This document shows, one piece after another, positions 1 through 12,600 of a DNA stretch of 64,000 bases. Each line of letters begins with the position of its first letter. Within the stretch, counting starts at the first letter, position 1. The translations under genes were made by a program, and so were the position numbers. The notes under the pieces are model-generated. The model ran no database searches. It was given only the letters and a program-made list of their open reading frames with translations, and was not told the origin of the DNA. This stretch comes from Apoderus coryli (Eukaryota; Arthropoda; Insecta; Coleoptera; Attelabidae). The stretch is from positions 1,984,001 through 2,048,000 of the forward strand of contig OU452207.1 of assembly GCA_911728435.2 (NCBI GenBank), written 5' to 3'.

Positions 1-159
1 GGATCCAGGGGTCATAAAAATGAAGCACTGCATGAAAATTTTTCAAAATTTCGCTTGTGTTGATCTTCTGAATAGTTAGATTTTTTTTTAAATCTACTAA
101 AAAGGGTCAAAAACGAAAAAAAAAATTCTCAAATATAAGATAAAAATTGGCGAATTATA

Positions 160-1005
160 CAGGGTGGTCCAACTTTTACCTGCATAAATTTTAGAATCGA
201 TAGATAATCGACAAATAATGTGAGTTTGGTTAATAAACTATGTGCCAAAAATGCTTCGTTACAAAGTTACATTTACCCCCAAGGTCGCTTGACTTGACTC
301 CACTTGATTTCTTTATTTGCGGCTACCTAAAAGAAAAAGTGTATAGGGTGCCGGTCAGAAAACGTGAAGAATTAGTCTTAAAAATTCAAGAAGCTTGTGA
401 TGAGTTGCATCGTAACAATCACATTCTATCTGCAGCAATTAGTAGCATCACCAGAAGATGCCAATTCTGTATTGACAATGACGATAGTCATTTTGACCAG
501 TTACTGTAAAAAAACTGTAAAATCTGTTAAAAGGTGTAATATGTTATTTTTATGTTGATTTTCAATACATTTGGTTTAGACGATTTTAATTTGTTTACTC
601 GAAAATGTTGCGTCATACGAAAAAAAGCCAAGAGTACCTTTTTCTTTTAAATTGAACGAGAATTGCAGATATAATTTTCATTTTGAGATAAACCAGTGGC
701 GTATCGGTTTTTTCATAGAAAATGTCGCAATTGGTAACCGTACGCACGCCACTGGTGAAAATAAAAATAATATTCTTACATTAAAAAATGAAGCTAGATT
801 ACCTCTCCACACGTGCCAAAGTTCATTGCAATATCTCAATTGGTTATAAAGATATTAATAAAATTCGAATTTTTTTCTTAAATTTCAACACCCTGTAACT
901 TTGTAACGAAGCATTTTTCGCACATAGTTTATTAACCAAACTCACATTATTTGTCGATTATCTATCGATTCTGAAATTTATGCAGGTAAAAGTTAGACCA
1001 CCCTG
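160..1005. mobile_element. Mariner-type DNA transposon remnant with long terminal inverted repeats
   Basis: The two ends are inverted copies of each other over about 110 bp (left arm 160-270, right arm 895-1005, a few mismatches). Both start CAGGGTGGTC and are flanked by a TA dinucleotide (158-159 and 1006-1007), as expected for Tc1/mariner target-site duplication. The 846-bp interior keeps only the C-terminal part of a transposase, so the copy is non-autonomous. Confidence 0.8.
265..509 (+). pseudogene. Transposase C-terminal fragment (Tc1/mariner superfamily)
   Basis: The frame contains PPRSLDLTPLDFFICGYLK, the block around the third catalytic aspartate of IS630/Tc1/mariner DDE transposases, followed by the usual helical tail. 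The first two catalytic aspartates and the DNA-binding domain are missing, so this is an internal-deletion relic. It lies inside the inverted repeats of the 160-1005 element and reads from its left end. Confidence 0.7.
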
Positions 1006-1673
1006 TATATAGCTTTGATACAACATGCAGCATAACAATTTTGTTTACATAGGCGTTCGTAAATAGTAGAAAAGGGTGCAAAGTAAATTTTATAATAAAA
1101 CTAAAAAAATCAACTATTTTGCGTAAAAGAACTTGGCCTAGAAGATCTGAAATATAAAATATGTACGTATAAATAGTGCTTCCAAAGAGAAGAAAAAGGA
1201 ACGAAACCCGATACTTAAAAAAACTGCTTCTAATCTGTGTGCTAGCTCTAAAATTTGGTGTGCTAGGTGTCCATTATTTCTGCTAGGATTTTGGCGAAAA
1301 AAATCCGGCCGGGCGAGGGGGCAGCTTAACGAACCTGTATATGCCTATAAATTAAAATACCTATATCAAATAGTTTAGTTTATTTGCGAACCAACTAAAA
1401 TTTTACTTCAAAATGTATGCGCCGCATTTCCTGATCACTCTCCTTGTAGATACTTACTTAAAAAAAACATTTTATCTATTAAAAATTTCCACAAAATCGC
1501 CATTATCATTGCCATTAGATAAGATTTACAAAAAATGTTATTTAACAGTAATATTTGAAATATTCTGCATAAATTTACAGATAACATAACTGAAGGCAAA
1601 AAATACCCGGAAAATGCTGATTAAAATCGACATTTTACGTAACAAACAAATTTTTGAAAATACCTCAAATCCG

Positions 1674-1708
1674 TATAAATGGTAGGGAAATGCATTGGCA
1701 AAATCAGT
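1674..1708 (+). promoter_or_regulatory. Core promoter of the secreted-protein gene: TATA box plus arthropod initiator
   Basis: TATAAAT at 1674-1680 is followed by TCAGT at 1704-1708, the arthropod initiator. With the initiator A (1706) as +1 the TATA box begins at -32, which is the expected spacing. The 5' leader before the ATG at 1741 would be 35 nt. A sharp TATA/Inr promoter is typical of strongly expressed, tissue-restricted insect genes; that last point is inference. Confidence 0.65.
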
Positions 1709-1740
1709 CCGGATTCGATTGAAGATCAACCAAAATCAAC

Positions 1741-4700
1741 ATGAGAATCCAAACAACTGCTGTTTTATTAGCGGCCTTGTTGTGCACCACTTTTGCACAC
1801 GGTAAGTTATTTTCATTTAAATATTTTAGTTTGTAAGGTAAAAAGGTTTTATCAAAAACATTTTCTAAGATGCTTCATTTTGCCCTATTTTGTCGTCAAA
1901 AAAATCTCCTATCCTTCATCGGTTATCTGAATCCTATGCCACGTTTAGAACGTCGATTTGATGTTCCCTTAAAGCCATTCTAACTTCTCTTGTAACTTCA
2001 TGCATAGCTGCGGCCTGCGGAGATAAAGCTGCAGCTGCAAGCAGACCAAGAGCCTATGGCGCTCTATAAATAAGTACCTATAATGCTGCGATCTTTTTGA
2101 CATGTGGGGAGGATATTCTTGACAACATGAACCCTTAAAGAATAAGCAATAAAAATATACCAGTAGCCTACACGATCGGTCCAATTTTTAAGCACATTAT
2201 CGATTGTATGCAGCTGTATTTCACCAATGGCTTCACGAATATTGTCCTTTAAAGCGTCAATTGTCTCTGGCTTGTCGGCGTAACACTTATCTTTGACGGC
2301 ACCCCACAAATAATAGTCCAACGGTGTCAAATCGCAGCTCCGAGGTGTCCAAACGACATCAGCTCTGCGGCTGATAATGCGATCTTCAAAAACAGGACGC
2401 AAAACATCGAGTGTAGCTTCGGCTGTGTGGCACGTAGCGCCGTCCTGTTGAAACCAAATGTTGCCAATATCCTCCTCTTCAATTTTTGTGAACAAAAATT
2501 CGTTCAACATGGCCCGATAACGATCGCCATTGACTGTAACGGCCACCCCTTGCTCATTTTCGAAGAAAAATGGCCCAATTATGCCTCCGGACCAAAATCC
2601 GCACCAAACAGTGACTCGTTTTGGGTGCATCGGCTTTTCAATGTATGCGTGCGGGTTTTCTGTGCCCCAAATGCGACAATTTTGCTTGTTTACATTCCCG
2701 CCAAGATCAAAATGAGCTTCATCTGAAAAGATGATTTTTTTGGCAAAATCGGCATCTTCTGTAAGTCGATCGCAGGCCCACTGAGCGAAGCGAAAACGCA
2801 TTGGATGGTCAGTTGGCTTCAACTCCTGAACCAATTGGACTTTGTATGGCGTCATACCAAGGTCTTTATGCAAAATTCGTCTCAATGATGTCTCCGAAAT
2901 GTTCAATTGTTGAGACCGACGGTGAATTGATGTTGATGGCGCTTCACGCTTTGGTTTATCGATGAGGATGTCAGTTTCTTTTCACGAGATAACGAACATA
3001 CGGAACTGACCGTGCTTCTCTTCTTCCAAAATCCGTACGCAATTTTCGCACACATTCTGCAACATTACCATGATTTTCAAAGTAATGTCGCAATATTTCC
3101 CAGCGTTGTTCAAGCGTATACACAACCATATTCATTTCAGCGGAAGGATAAAACTAATTATCTGTCAAATCAGACATGAGCTAAGTGTTACGCTTCACGA
3201 AATAAGCACTAGTTAAAAAAAAAAAACGTTAGATGGCGGACCCATTAGATACCAATAATTAAAAGTGGCAACTCGCCGTGCATAGGGACTAGAGGCACTG
3301 CCTCTGACATAAAATTATTAAATTACGGCCAGTATGGATGTTTTTATTGACGTTGGCCTACTCTCGTTCTGCGTTCGCCGAGGGGCAGGGCATTGTTGCC
3401 TCATTGGATAGCGAGCATTAAATAGACGCACGATTTATTTACATGACAGTTATTTTCATAATTTAAAACAAATTATCATGTAAAAAAATGTTAATTGGTT
3501 AAAAAGTTAGTGAGGCACTGCTTCACTTGCCTCATAGGACTAGCCGCGCCTGGAAGAATCTCTTGGGCATAGGTTGGCAGTATTCTAGAAAGGGACATGA
3601 AATCTTGGGCGTTACAAAAACAAACAGAAAACTATGGAAGAATTGGGAAGGCAGTCCGTCTTCAAATACATCATGAAGTGCCTCAGATTTTCCGGACTAA
3701 CAAAATATGTCGTCCTTTGTATAAGGATCCGACCTCTATTCATTTTAATCATCCGGTTCGTAGGTCCCTTCAAATTAATCCCCATTTGACTTAACAGTAT
3801 TCTCCTAACAAGACTTCTACATCCAGAGGTCAGTTTTCGGAATGGGAATCAGCACACTCGTCGCATTTGCTTCAATGGACTCTATGTTATCAAAACTATA
3901 TCGGTTTAGTGGAATTTTTAGTCTTGGGAGCAGCCAAAATCCGCAAGGACCCAGGTCGCGACTGTACGGAGACTGGCGAAGTTGAGGAAAAATCCAACCG
4001 TGTCTTGCGTCACTCAATCTTTTGAAAACTTCTATATAAAATTCCGGATTAATTGTTTCAAGTTCTTTTGGCATATTCATGGTGCACAGCATAGTCGAAG
4101 ATAGGAGTCAACATGGACTTTCAAATGCTTTTTCGAGGAGGGCGTGGATGGAAACTTCGACTGTAAACACTGGGATCGCACTTCGCTGCAAAGCGTTTTC
4201 GGAATCCCAACGTCACGTTCCATGTTTGACTGTGTTACTGTACTCGTTGGTCACATCGTGAAACTTTCGACAGGTGTGCGGTCACTTTCAACCACTTGTA
4301 ACAATAATTCTTGTCTCAGTTCATGGCCATACATTCCTCCCCAAAAGCTTGCCACGAGGTCTGTACTTCACAGACCTCTCTCAGACATTCTAGTGCGTAT
4401 CCTATCCGATAATTTAATGCATTTCATCTTCTAGTAAGTTGGACATCTATTGTCACGTGAATCGATTATAATTTCATCAGATATTGGAGTTCGCACGGTG
4501 TTTCGTCTTCCAATAGGACAAACTTTTCTATACAACTCTGAACAGAACTCCACAATCTGTTAATCTCGTCAAAGTTTTCCCTCCAGAACAAAGGAATTAA
4601 TGCCATTTTCTTTCAGATTGGCTGCAACATCAAAACGCTCTACACCATGAAGGTCGCCACCATCATGAAAAACAACATCATTTACTGAATCGCATAGCAC

Positions 4701-6443
4701 CAACCACCAATCCAGACAACCAGGTCTGCCATTGGGATTGTCAACAACCCGGTAGCAACTCAACAATCAGTTTCTACTTCAACGAAACCACCAACATAGT
4801 TGCGATAGTGAACGTTACTGCGCAAGTAGCATTGGTCATAGACATCAACGCTCAAATAGTTGCTGTATTAGAAGGCAGCACTGGTGCAGCCATTGTGGTT
4901 GACATTGTCAAACAAATCGGTGTCTACATAACGGCGAAACAATCGTCTTCACTCACCTGGAATGCTTCTCAAGAAACAATTGAAGTGTATTTGAGCAAAC
5001 TAGTCACATTAAAAACGCTACTAGACGCAGAAAACTGTCACCACTTCACTTTAACAACAATCACAACAGAAGAACTACAAATTATCGTTAAAGTCTTGAT
5101 CAATTTGAGTGGCGATTTACGTGGCTCGCTCACATCTTCAGATTCAACAGCTCTTAAAGTTCTTTTACAAATCTCTCAATCCCTGATCAAAGTCCTGGGC
5201 AATGACGTTATCAAGCAATTATTAAAATCCTTAACAGGCGGACTTATCCGCATAGGCGGTGATCTGACACAATTGATCAGCGTCTTGACAGCCATCACAA
5301 ATTTAATTGGAAATATTAGTGGCGGAATCTCTGGTCTCATCAAGGCTGGTGTCATTTTCGATCTGACTGTAATCCTAGAATCCAATTCAGGGCTAGAGCT
5401 TCTGATCAATATCTTGCTACAAATTGGAGCAAAGGTTGATCTTGGAAAAGCCTTAGGCTCTCTACTAAACACTCCTGAGGCGCTATTTAAATTGTTGGCA
5501 GAATTCAGCGGAGGAAGATATGATGGAGTTGATGGAGTATCGAATGTTGTCTACAATTTGATTTTGTTGATTAACCAAAAAGTTGAATTGGATGTTTTCT
5601 TGAGAGTGTTGATCTCCTTCTCTATTAATGCTAAAGGATCGATCAATTTCAGTCTGGAATTGTCTGGATTCAGCGAAATTATACGTATACAACAACAACG
5701 TTATGGAAATTCGACTTTGAGTGGATTAGGACAGGTAAGTTTGTCTTAATTGTGGTTTCAATAATGCTCAAAACTTTGTTACAGGTGATCACACAAATTA
5801 AAGACGGCAAACTCACTATCGGCGGCGTAAACGTATCAGCAATCATCGAAATCCTAGTAGCCGGCATCGTAAGCTCCAGCAATGGGGCCCTAGAACTTGT
5901 GATCCGCGTCCTACTCGCTATTACAAGCGTCGTTAAGGTCGCTGTATCAATTCCACAATTTATCTTCTACTTGATCAGCAGTCTAAACACAACTATCAGT
6001 ATCAACATTGTTATACAACTGACAGGCGTAAGGATCACTGATACAAGTGGAGACTTGTTGAAATCGATCTTCAAGAATGTGAACATTGGTAATATCGTTG
6101 CTGGAGGTATTTGGAAGCTACTGACTGGATTGCCAGTGGTGGGAGACATTGTTAAAGTCGTGGCTTCAGTTCTCAAGACTGCCAGTAATGGTTCATTCGA
6201 TTTAGAGAAGTTATTGAATGGAAATGGTTCGCTTCTCACCCAATTAATCAATTTTATCAAACTGCTGCTTAGTGGAGGTGGATCTGGTAGTGGAAACGGC
6301 ACTGTCGTAACTGAGAAAATAACCATCAAACCTGTTACATGGACCTGGTCTTGGGGTAAGTCAAAGTATTATACAACATCCTTGTCTTTACAGAGAAAAT
6401 GCATTATTGTGTCACGACCACCTGTAATATCGGAAAGCGTTAG
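1741..6443 (+). CDS. Secreted hydrophobic low-complexity protein, four exons, unknown function
   Basis: Coding exons 1741-1801, 4617-5734, 5785-6355 and 6394-6443 join in phase with GT-AG borders to 1800 nt, 599 residues. Exon 1 encodes a signal peptide (MRIQTTAVLLAALLCTTFA). The mature protein begins with a His-rich segment (8 His in residues 21-42), then a CHWDC pair (C58, C62), then about 500 residues dominated by Ile, Leu, Val, Gly, Ser and Asn with many N-glycosylation sequons and few aromatics. It ends in TWTWSWEKMHYC, a second Cys pair (C589, C594) and Gly-Lys-Arg. Cysteines are otherwise rare (C161). I do not recognise the family. Cys-bearing ends around a uniform hydrophobic core resemble silk, cement or cuticle-type secreted polymers by analogy only. 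Intron 1 (2.8 kb) holds three transposon relics. Confidence 0.8.
2064..3135 (-). pseudogene. Tc1/mariner transposase (DD41D type), disabled, in intron 1 of the secreted-protein gene
   Basis: On the minus strand an N-terminal piece starts at 3135 (MNMVVYTLEQRWEILRHYF), hits a stop near 2960, and the main frame continues from 2906 with the catalytic core. FSDEAHF gives the first aspartate, FQQDGATCHTA the second and CDLTPLDYYLWG the third. Counting from QQDG to the final D of that block leaves 41 intervening residues, hence DD41D. A stretch between the N-terminal domain and the core is deleted, so the element is inactive. I could not define its terminal repeats. Confidence 0.85.
3270..3555. repeat. 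Possible hAT-like MITE
   Basis: The left side reads GGGACTAGAGGCACTGCCTC. The reverse complement of the right side (3510-3553) contains GGCTAGTCCTATGAGG and then GCAGTGCCTC, sharing the same blocks in inverted order. No coding capacity is seen. I compare it with short hAT-type elements from memory; target-site duplications were not resolved. Confidence 0.3.
3817..4200 (-). pseudogene. Decayed mariner transposase fragment
   Basis: Minus-strand frames give FDYAVHHEYAKR (region after the first catalytic block), a PEFYIEVFKRL segment, and then SPYSRDLGPCGFWLLPRLK, the third-aspartate block of mariner transposases followed by its usual tail. The central catalytic part with the second aspartate is missing and the frame shifts at least once. 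It sits in intron 1 of the secreted-protein gene, about 400 nt before exon 2. Confidence 0.65.
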
Positions 6444-6977
6444 CTTGACGAGGAGTGTTCAACGGATCCTGAACTCATGTTTCCACTTAATTTTTTTCGA
6501 TCGGATTTCGTACACTTTGTCTACCTTAAGATTGAGTAAAATGGTTAACAGAAGTTCCAAGCTTCTACTCCTGCCTATTTATACCAGACACAAGAACATA
6601 ATTACTATTCTCCACCATATAACAACCATGTGTTGAAGGTTCTCCAGTTACGATTTGGCAAAGCTATCTAATGATATTGATCCTGATTTTAAAGCCTTCC
6701 TTTATTCGACAAATTGTCTATTGAACAGGTCACTCTAATGCATTGTAGTCATTATTCTATTCAATATTCTATGTTGTAATTCTTGTTAGCTACAAATCTT
6801 TTGTTTGGCATGTCTGTGTACGAAACACAGGTATTATTTTATTATTTACTGATATTTGAACAAGTGTTATTGTATTTTCAGTCGGCTAAATCACTAGATC
6901 CTTTCAATCGACTTCTTCTACGACAATCCGGACCCATAAATACGTAAAACATATGTAAATAATATATTGTGTACAAT

Positions 6978-6995
6978 AATAAATAAATAAATAAA
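6978..6995 (+). terminator. Cluster of polyadenylation signals
   Basis: Overlapping AATAAA hexamers lie about 535 nt after the stop codon of the secreted-protein gene. No other AATAAA was noticed between the stop and here. This is the likely 3' end of that transcript. Confidence 0.5.
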
Positions 6996-7545
6996 CGGTA
7001 TGCTAAAATTAAAGCGTTCACTTTATTACCTTTAATGTCTAAAAATCGTTATGATACCAAAATCAATTTCAGTGTTGTTAAAAATAAAAAACAGTAGTTT
7101 TAATTATTGTATATTTAACTTGACTATCTTGCTTTATTATGGAACATAGACTAGCTGTGATGGAACGTTCTTTTTAGAATACATAATTATTCCAAGTTCC
7201 AAGAAAATCCATTTCTATTAGTCTAAGAATTGCTGATTGCGTTCATCATAACAAAGTTGATAGCGATTTTTAGAGCGATCCATACAACAACCAAACCAAC
7301 AACTTATTTGGTATTATTTTTTGTCAGCACAAAGAAAAATTAACGTTTAGTCAAAAGACAATGGTCTATTTATGACCATAGGCCACAAATCGGAAAATTG
7401 TTCTTTCAAACTTGTTTATTTATTGCACTGGTTTGTTTTTGTTTATTTTATTCATTTGACGCCATGACAATGATGACAGAAATGACGGATTCCGTCTTCC
7501 ATCGCTAGATCGGTAGCGTAGCGTATTTCAAATCTGATGGAAAAA

Positions 7546-7581
7546 ATGGCGACCGCTACCAAAGCGCTCACAACTGATCAG
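7546..7581 (+). other. Possible 12-codon first exon
   Basis: ATG in a good context (AAAAATGGCG) opens a frame reading MATATKALTTDQ, directly followed by GTAACA, a plausible donor in phase 0. It lies in the GC-rich stretch upstream of mucolipin. I found no acceptor that keeps this frame open into mucolipin, so its partner, if any, is unknown. Confidence 0.2.
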
Positions 7582-7961
7582 GTAACAAAACACGCGTTCA
7601 GCAGATAATAGACACTTGAAGTTGTAACCAAACGCTAACGAATACGTTAACGTACAAACTAGACGTTTATGGAATGTTTCAAAAAGCTAGTTGAAATGTA
7701 ACAATTTGTGGCGCGTTAACTAGTTGACTTAACCTTAAATTTTTATTTTGAGGACTATTGTTATTGTTAATTGTAACTAATAAATATTTTGTGAGTGCAA
7801 AGATATAATTGAGCTAATAATTTACAAATATACGCACCTACCTAAATCGAAAATTATTTTGATTTAACTCAAAAGTAAACAAACAAATGACATGGCAGCA
7901 CACGATCGGTATGGACCGAATTCCAAATCGGGGCGTTTCGGGTACCGTATAAGCGATAACG

Positions 7962-7997
7962 GGCACTACGTGAAGGCACGCGAGATCACGTAGTGCC
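7962..7997. repeat. Perfect 12-bp hairpin with two ACGTG motifs
   Basis: GGCACTACGTGA at 7962-7973 is repeated as its exact reverse complement at 7986-7997, with a 12-nt loop. Each arm carries an ACGTG core in opposite orientation, the core bound by bHLH-PAS factors such as HIF. Function is not shown. Confidence 0.5.
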
Positions 7998-8839
7998 ATA
8001 AACCCAAACACAAAGAAGATCGACGTGCGCACGCGTAGCTGTCAACTTTCACGTTTTCGTTTACGTAAATGAAAGCACTTCAACTGTCTAATTGATTATC
8101 GCTCCGGTAGCGCTATGTTGTGATGAACGCGAATGTCATTGCCATTCCTATATATCGTTTTTGGCATTCCTTCAAAGCCAACGATCAACAATTTCGACTC
8201 AAAGCTAAAATACACATTCCTTTTATAGAATTAATTGACAGTTGAATAAGAAATGTTCACAAGAGATTATTTCAATTTTATAAATTTTCAGAAATAATTT
8301 ATATGCTCGTGTAGTATTGGTAAGAAAATTTCACACCAAAATTTGAAATAAAATTATAAATCCAACCTGACATTTTACATTAATTTGTCAAGGTCAACAT
8401 TATGTTGATGATTTGTAATTTGTTATTAAACAGTTCTGCACAAAGAAGTCAACAAATTTCCATTTATATATCGCCGCGACTCAAAAAAGAATCCAGGAAT
8501 TTTGTAGGTTGCTATGTAATGAGTCAAAATTAAAACATCTTATTGGTTGAAAAGTAGAGGACAGTTATGTTCATTTTGCAAAAAAATGCAAGTTAAGTAA
8601 ATGGCAGATGATCATATCACATCAGTTCTCACGTAACTGTCAATATCAGAACGAATGTACGATTTAGCGCTGTGAGACAAATTGCTAAACTGTATTATTC
8701 ATAATTTAATAATTATTCATAATGATTCTGTTTAAGATTATGTAATTAGATTAATTTAGAAATATCATTAGAATCTTATCCTGGTATTCTAGCTTCTTAC
8801 TTGTCTTAGGTCTATTATCATTGTCTTTATAAACAGACA

Positions 8840-9120
8840 ATGCTATTATCATTGTTGCTTGCAAGAATGAGAGGAGAATCTTTATTTATATTGGTTGCTT
8901 GTATACCCTGTTGTCACTATATCTATTTCAGAGATGATCTATAATGCTAGATACAGAAGAAAAAGATAATAAGATTTATGAATTCTAACCAATCAGAATT
9001 AAGTATGGCATATAAATAAATCTTATTCCTTCAATTTTAATTTTCCTTATGTGTTTCTATCATAATACATCATCCCTGAAATAGAGATAATGACAACCGG
9101 TGGTAATAGCAACAATGAAA
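8840..9120. repeat. Foldback (MITE-like) repeat
   Basis: TTGTCACTATATCTATTTCAG near 8913 is matched in reverse complement near 9073-9098 with few mismatches. An inner pair (AAGATTTAT near 8972 and ATAAATCTT near 9018) continues the fold. An ATTGTTGCT match outside extends it further. No transposase is present. Confidence 0.4.
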
Positions 9121-9629
9121 GTAAGCATTATGTTCCATAACATTGTAAGCAACAGTAGACAAACCTGAAAAGTCATTTACCCCCTGTAAAAAAAAGTTAC
9201 ATACATTTTAAGTTCTTCTATTAGAACATAGATGCCGCCACATAAAAAGTATTGACTTTTCACCGGGGGTTTAATGTCAATGTCACCCAGTGTACAATCT
9301 CATCCTGAATGGCCTTTAAAAATAAATATTCAATTCACAAAACATACCCTTTTTGTGATTCAATTCTATATCAGCTGACGCACATAACACGAATCACAAT
9401 AATCTAACTAATATCAGTTAGATGTTCCAATTATTTATTTATTTTTGTTATCTTACCTAATAATATTTATGAATTGATTCTAATTAACAATTTAAGTGAT
9501 ATTTAGATTACCTATATCTAGGTTATTGCGTTTCTAATTTTAATTTTATTGTGTAAAATAATATGTGATTTTGAAGAGGAAGAGTCTCCTCTATTGTGTT
9601 AGTGTTATAAGTACTAAACATTTGAAAAT

Positions 9630-12600
9630 ATGGAAAATTCGGATAGTAATAGAGAGTATTGTACCACATGCGATAATCGTTCATGCGAAAAATGCCAAGA
9701 TCCTTCAAAAGCTTTGTTGACCGAACAAAGAATGCGAAGAAAATTGCAATTTTTCTTCATGAACCCAATTGAAAAGTGGCACGCTAAAAAACGCCTCCCA
9801 TACAAATTTGGTGTACAAGTTGTGAAGATATTTTTGGTGACTGTCCAGTTGTGCTTTTTCGCATACAGGTACAACAATTCTAATTTAAACAAATACCTAT
9901 TGTATTAATTGTGTTAATTTCCTAGTCGTTACAACCATGTCAATTACACTTGGGATAATCGAGTGACATTTTCCCATCTATTCCTAAAAGATTGGGACTC
10001 AGTAAGGGAAATAAACGCATATCCACCTGCTACTGGACCGATGGCGATCTATCACAAGGATGATTTTTTTCAATATATTGATTATGCGTATAGTGGGTAT
10101 GCCAACTTAACAAATGCTGTTGGTAAGTTAATTTTTTAAGCAAACTGTACATTACACTACTACTTTCGTGGTTTAGTGTGTTATTTGACTGGTTCCTACA
10201 TAGGATTATGTTTAATTACTAATATTAAGTTATTTTTAGGTAGTTATTCATATGCAAATGAGGATAATACCATGACAGACTTGGTTTTGTGTATTTCGCA
10301 ATACAAACAAGGAACAATATTTGGTTTCAATGAATCTTACATATTTGATAGAGAAATTGTTGAGCATTGTACAAATATTTCCAGAAATTTCACTGAACAT
10401 GGTCCAGTGTTACATTCCAAAGAATATTTCAGGTAGGTAACGTTTTCATTCATTTTAAATGCATTCTGATGAACTCTGGTTCTTAATTCTTCGTTGTGAC
10501 AGATGCTAGAATCCTTAAAATTAAGCTAGGTACTCTAGATTTGGCCACAAAATATTTCCTGACACCATTTGTCATGAAAAAAATTGTTTGATGAAGGCAC
10601 GATGTCTAAAACACACCTAATAGTGACTTCCTGCAAAGACTTCTCTTGAATTTGATAGAGTGCTATGAAGTTTCTTTGATGATCAATAAGTTTGTGTCCT
10701 CTGAGGTTTGACGACCTCATTTGATTTAAAAATAAGTAATCGATCGGGCGTTACGGCCGCTAAAATCAAGCAAGTATTTTTCAAATTGTTTCCCCATCCA
10801 CCATATTTATTTATTTATTTATTCATTTACGGACTTAAGTCCATTATACAAAACACAAGTATAAATTTAATTACATCAAGATTACAGAACCATAAAAACA
10901 ATAATTCAATAATAAGCATACAGCTACAAAAATTTAAACATCTTGAAGAGCTGAACATAAAAATGAAATATCAAACAATAGCACATTAATAACAATAAAA
11001 CAAAATGTCTTAGCGAATGTGATGACGTTGTCGCAAACCCTTAACAAACTCACCTTAAGGTGAAAAAAAATCGAGATCCGGATCGACAGCCAGGTGACGA
11101 TTAGCCGATCTCAAAACTCGTGGAATAAATCCATGAGACGTACAATTTCTGCGACAGAACGGCTCATGAAAAGCCGAGTACCTCTGACCCGACGCACTGG
11201 AACGCGAAAGGTAATCTCGCACAATAAGTGCGAAGAGGAGACTAAACCATTCAACACCCTGTACAAAACAATCAGATCCTTCACGCTTCTCCGCTCAGCC
11301 AAAATGGTCAATCTCAAATCATCGCACAGTGAAAAGTAGTCGTAAGTATAATCTGGCGGTGGAGGACGTCCAAGCTTAAAACGCATAAATCTTAAAAAAT
11401 TATGCTGGACCCTCTCAATACTGTCCACATGGCTTGCGTAAGATGGATTCCAAACCGCCGATGCATATTCCAAATGTGGTCTGACGAACGCATTGTATAG
11501 CAGTCTAATCGATCTTATATCTGTGAAATCAGAAGTAATACGTTTAATAAATCCTAACATTTTCTTAGTTGTCATGCAATTTATGTGATCCACAAAGGTC
11601 AAGGAATGATCTATCTTAACACCAAGATCAACCACAAAAGTCCTACAAGTCAAGCGAGTGTCGGAGATAACGTACTCATACAAGAAAGGTTCCCTCGCAC
11701 GATGAAAACCCACATAGAAACACTTTGAAGCATTAAGCACCATTTAATTTCGGTCACACCAATGCATAAGTCTAATCAGATCATCCTGCAGCAAATAACA
11801 GTCCGTCGCACAGCCAATCTTACGATAAAATTTAAGATCATCTGCAAACAATTTAAAATTACTATAAAGAAAACATCGTTCAATATCATTAATAAACAAA
11901 TTAAACAAGAGTGGTCCCAAATGTGAACCTTGGGGCACACCTGATGAAACATGAATAGGTTTTGACTGGAACTCATTCACACGCACAATCTGCGATCTGT
12001 CCTGCAAATAGCACTGTATCCAGCGCAAAATGCCAACCGGTAAGCCTGTCAAGTGAAGCTTGCGCATCAGCAACCGGTGGTTCACCCTATCAAAGGCCTT
12101 GGAGAAATCGGTTTAGATCGAATGTACCTGGCATCCCTCTCCCAAGGCACGACACAAATCGTTTGAATACTCAAGCAGGTTCAGCTCTGCTGACCTTCGC
12201 GAAACAAATCCGAACTGTTGGTCGTTAACAAGAGGTTCCAAAATGAGCTTTAAGTGTTTAGTTAATATCTTCTCAAATAACTTGGGTATAGCGTTGATGA
12301 TAGAAATGGGTCTATAATTAGATACCTCACTCCTGTTGCCAGATTTAAAGATTGGCGTCACAAAACTAACCTTCCAACGACTAGGAAAGTGACCAAACTG
12401 GATGGAGGCATTAAAAATTATATGTAGAGGACGGGACAGTGCAAAACTGCATCCCTTTAATAGTCTTGGTGCAACACCATCAGGACCATACCCCTTATTG
12501 ATATTCATCGTACTAAGCTCATCAAATATGTCTGCAATGTTTATGTGATAATCGCCCAGTCGATCCCGCTGCCCCGGCAAGCAAGAAGCGCCACCCAAGG

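Larger units (their letters stand above)
6996..9629. other. Intergenic region, no confident gene
   Basis: AT-rich flanks surround a more GC-rich, CpG-containing stretch at about 7480-8160. Inside are a short ORF with a donor site (7546-7581), a perfect 12-bp hairpin (7962-7997) and, further right, a foldback repeat (8840-9120). I see no protein-coding exon that joins to a neighbour. The GC-rich stretch could be a promoter or a noncoding first exon of mucolipin. Confidence 0.5.

Noticed and set aside
240..270. Start of the first plus-strand ORF
   Set aside because: Its first residues come from the terminal inverted repeat; the transposase similarity begins only at about 265.
2427..2726. Plus-strand ORFs opposite the Tc1-like transposase
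   Set aside because: Shadow frames of the minus-strand transposase core.
6394..6636. Long open frame after exon 3 of the secreted-protein gene
   Set aside because: It is intron read-through in the wrong phase. Splicing to 6394 gives a short Cys-containing end with a stop at 6443 and consistent GT-AG borders.
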